Origin: a virus
Length of the DNA stretch: 46,656 nt
Direction: 5' to 3' (one strand)
IMG/VR virus record: IMGVR_UViG_3300046536_000127
Coordinates: 1 to 46,656 of that record
This document shows positions 45,700 through 46,656 of the stretch, one piece after another. Every line of letters starts with the position of its first letter. The first letter of the stretch is position 1. A program made the translations under genes and the position numbers. The notes below the pieces were generated by a model. That model worked only from the letters and a program-made list of their open reading frames with translations, was not told the DNA's origin and did no database searches.

Positions 45700-45733
45700 G
45701 ACCCCCGCCTCTGCATCAAAGCACGTGGGGGTC
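45700..45733 (+). other. Hairpin between collar fibre and hub genes
   Basis: GACCCCC pairs exactly with GGGGGTC across a 20-nt loop. There is no T tract, so it is unlikely to be a terminator. It lies just upstream of the ribosome site (AGGA) of the next gene and may influence its translation or mRNA stability. Confidence 0.5.
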
Positions 45734-45746
45734 ATCAGGACCCACG

Positions 45747-46656
45747 ATGCCCATAGTGCGACTGCGGGATGTTGCCAAGACTGGCATCGTCACCGATCAA
45801 GACCCTTACAACCTTCCTGTCGGCGCATTCTCTTCAGGCGTGAACGTCAGGTTCAGGAACAACAAGATTTCATCTGCTCCGGTCTTCCGCGCCGTCAAGC
45901 AGCCTCTCGCTTACTCCTATCCTCGCTACGCATTCACTGCAGGCCGCTCACAGAGCAACAACGATTTGTTCTTGGGCTACAAGAATGGCCGCGTGACTTA
46001 CTACTCGAACGGCGAAGAGACGGATTACTCTCCGACCAGCTTCACCGACAGCGAGGCCGAGGCCAACTGGACCTCCTACACCATCGGTAACCTGGTTTAC
46101 GTCAATCGCGCAGATCGCCCACCGTGGTATCTGCTGCCGACTGGCGACAAGTTCTTAGACCTCAGCGCCGCGACCTACGCGACCCCCGCTGACAAATGGG
46201 ACCCGACGTGGACCGCACGCATCATCGCTCAGTGCGCTGGTGCTGTTGTCATGCTCAACGTAGCCAAAGGTGCTGCGTCCTTCCCGACCATGGTGAAGAC
46301 CTCGTCCATCGTGACGGACGGTCAGTATCCTGCATCGTGGGACCAGACCACGCCGAACACACTCGCCACAGAGAACATCCTGCAGGCGATGGACGGCGGC
46401 ATCACTGACGCCTGTCAGCTTGGCAGCGACCTGATCATCTACGGTCAGCGCGAAGCTTGGCGCATGCACGCCGACGGTTCGACGTTTGTGTATTCGTACA
46501 CGAAGCTCTCGTACGCAAAGGGTGTGCTGAACACCAACTGCTCCATCGAGCTTGACGGCAAGAACTACTGCTTCGGCATCGACGACATCTGGGTGCACGA
46601 CGGCATCTCTGAGCAGAGCCTCTGCGACGAGAAGGTTCGAGACTTCATCTACGGCT
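45747..46656 (+). CDS. Tail hub-like structural protein, N-terminal part (3' cut by window edge)
   Basis: The frame starts MPIVRLRDVAKTGIVTDQDP and stays open to the window end (303 complete codons). It contains VNVRFRNNKISSAPVFRAV, LFLGYKNGRVTYYSNG, LIIYGQREAWRMHADG and YCFGIDDIWVHDGISE. These beta-propeller-like blocks resemble the P22 gp10-type tail hub family. It breaks at DFIYG. The fragment at 2-643 looks like its continuation, but direct joining is out of frame. Confidence 0.7.
   Translation, partial: MPIVRLRDVAKTGIVTDQDPYNLPVGAFSSGVNVRFRNNKISSAPVFRAVKQPLAYSYPRYAFTAGRSQSNNDLFLGYKNGRVTYYSNGEETDYSPTSFTDSEAEANWTSYTIGNLVYVNRADRPPWYLLPTGDKFLDLSAATYATPADKWDPTWTARIIAQCAGAVVMLNVAKGAASFPTMVKTSSIVTDGQYPASWDQTTPNTLATENILQAMDGGITDACQLGSDLIIYGQREAWRMHADGSTFVYSYTKLSYAKGVLNTNCSIELDGKNYCFGIDDIWVHDGISEQSLCDEKVRDFIYG

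Noticed and set aside
45700-45733. Hairpin as a terminator after the collar fibre gene
   Set aside because: The stem is perfect but is followed by ATCAGGA and not by a T tract; it is listed only as a hairpin.
1-46656. Genome-terminal direct repeats or cos site at the window ends
   Set aside because: The window opens inside a coding region and its two ends share no repeat that I can see. The packaged ends cannot be located from this sequence.

Overview
The window is almost certainly most of the genome of a tailed, temperate-looking podophage of a GC-rich Gram-negative host. An alphaproteobacterium is my guess from base composition and protein style; nothing in the sequence proves the host. 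It encodes a single-subunit T7-type RNA polymerase. T7-type replication genes follow in the T7 order: SSB, endonuclease I, primase-helicase, DNA polymerase, 5'-exonuclease. A tyrosine integrase is also present, next to a fragment of a tRNA-Cys gene that looks like attP. I see no rRNA, complete tRNA, CRISPR array or insertion sequence.

The genome has two arms. The plus-strand late arm starts at 44808 and runs off the right end. It resumes at position 2 in what looks like the same tail gene and continues to about 19150: tail collar fibre, hub-like protein, small proteins, three internal/ejection proteins, terminase, portal, scaffold, major capsid, head-tail adaptor, fibres, lysis genes, an SGNH-esterase-like tail protein. 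The minus-strand early/middle arm runs from 43857 down to 19204. The arms converge on a bidirectional terminator (19162-19200). They diverge from a control region of about 950 bp without genes (43858-44807), which holds repeats, many CCTAGG sites and a plus-strand terminator.

The minus arm has four blocks. (1) 40.6-43.9 kb: small genes, a Cys-rich conserved protein, two copies of a structured RNA leader and a MarR-like regulator. (2) 36.7-40.7 kb: integrase, attP-like site and RNA polymerase. (3) 32.3-36.6 kb: small early genes, including an ADP-ribosyltransferase-like protein, a tandem paralogue pair and a TerB-TerC pair. (4) 19.2-32.2 kb: the T7-like replication core, then a nucleotide and nucleic-acid metabolism block with a dATP/dGTP-diphosphohydrolase-like protein, nucleotidyltransferase, RNA ligase, GNAT acetyltransferase, cytosine methyltransferase and many tiny, translationally coupled ORFs.

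The genome is a mosaic: replication and transcription are T7-like, but portal, major capsid and adaptor resemble the P22/SU10 style of head. The most unusual features are the TerB-TerC pair, the duplicated GNRA-hairpin RNA leader with compensatory changes, the RNA ligase plus nucleotidyltransferase pair, the ADP-ribosyltransferase-like early gene, two families of putative phage promoter/operator motifs, and a methyltransferase gene without a normal start codon. Family names come from reading the proteins by eye and have not been checked by database search.
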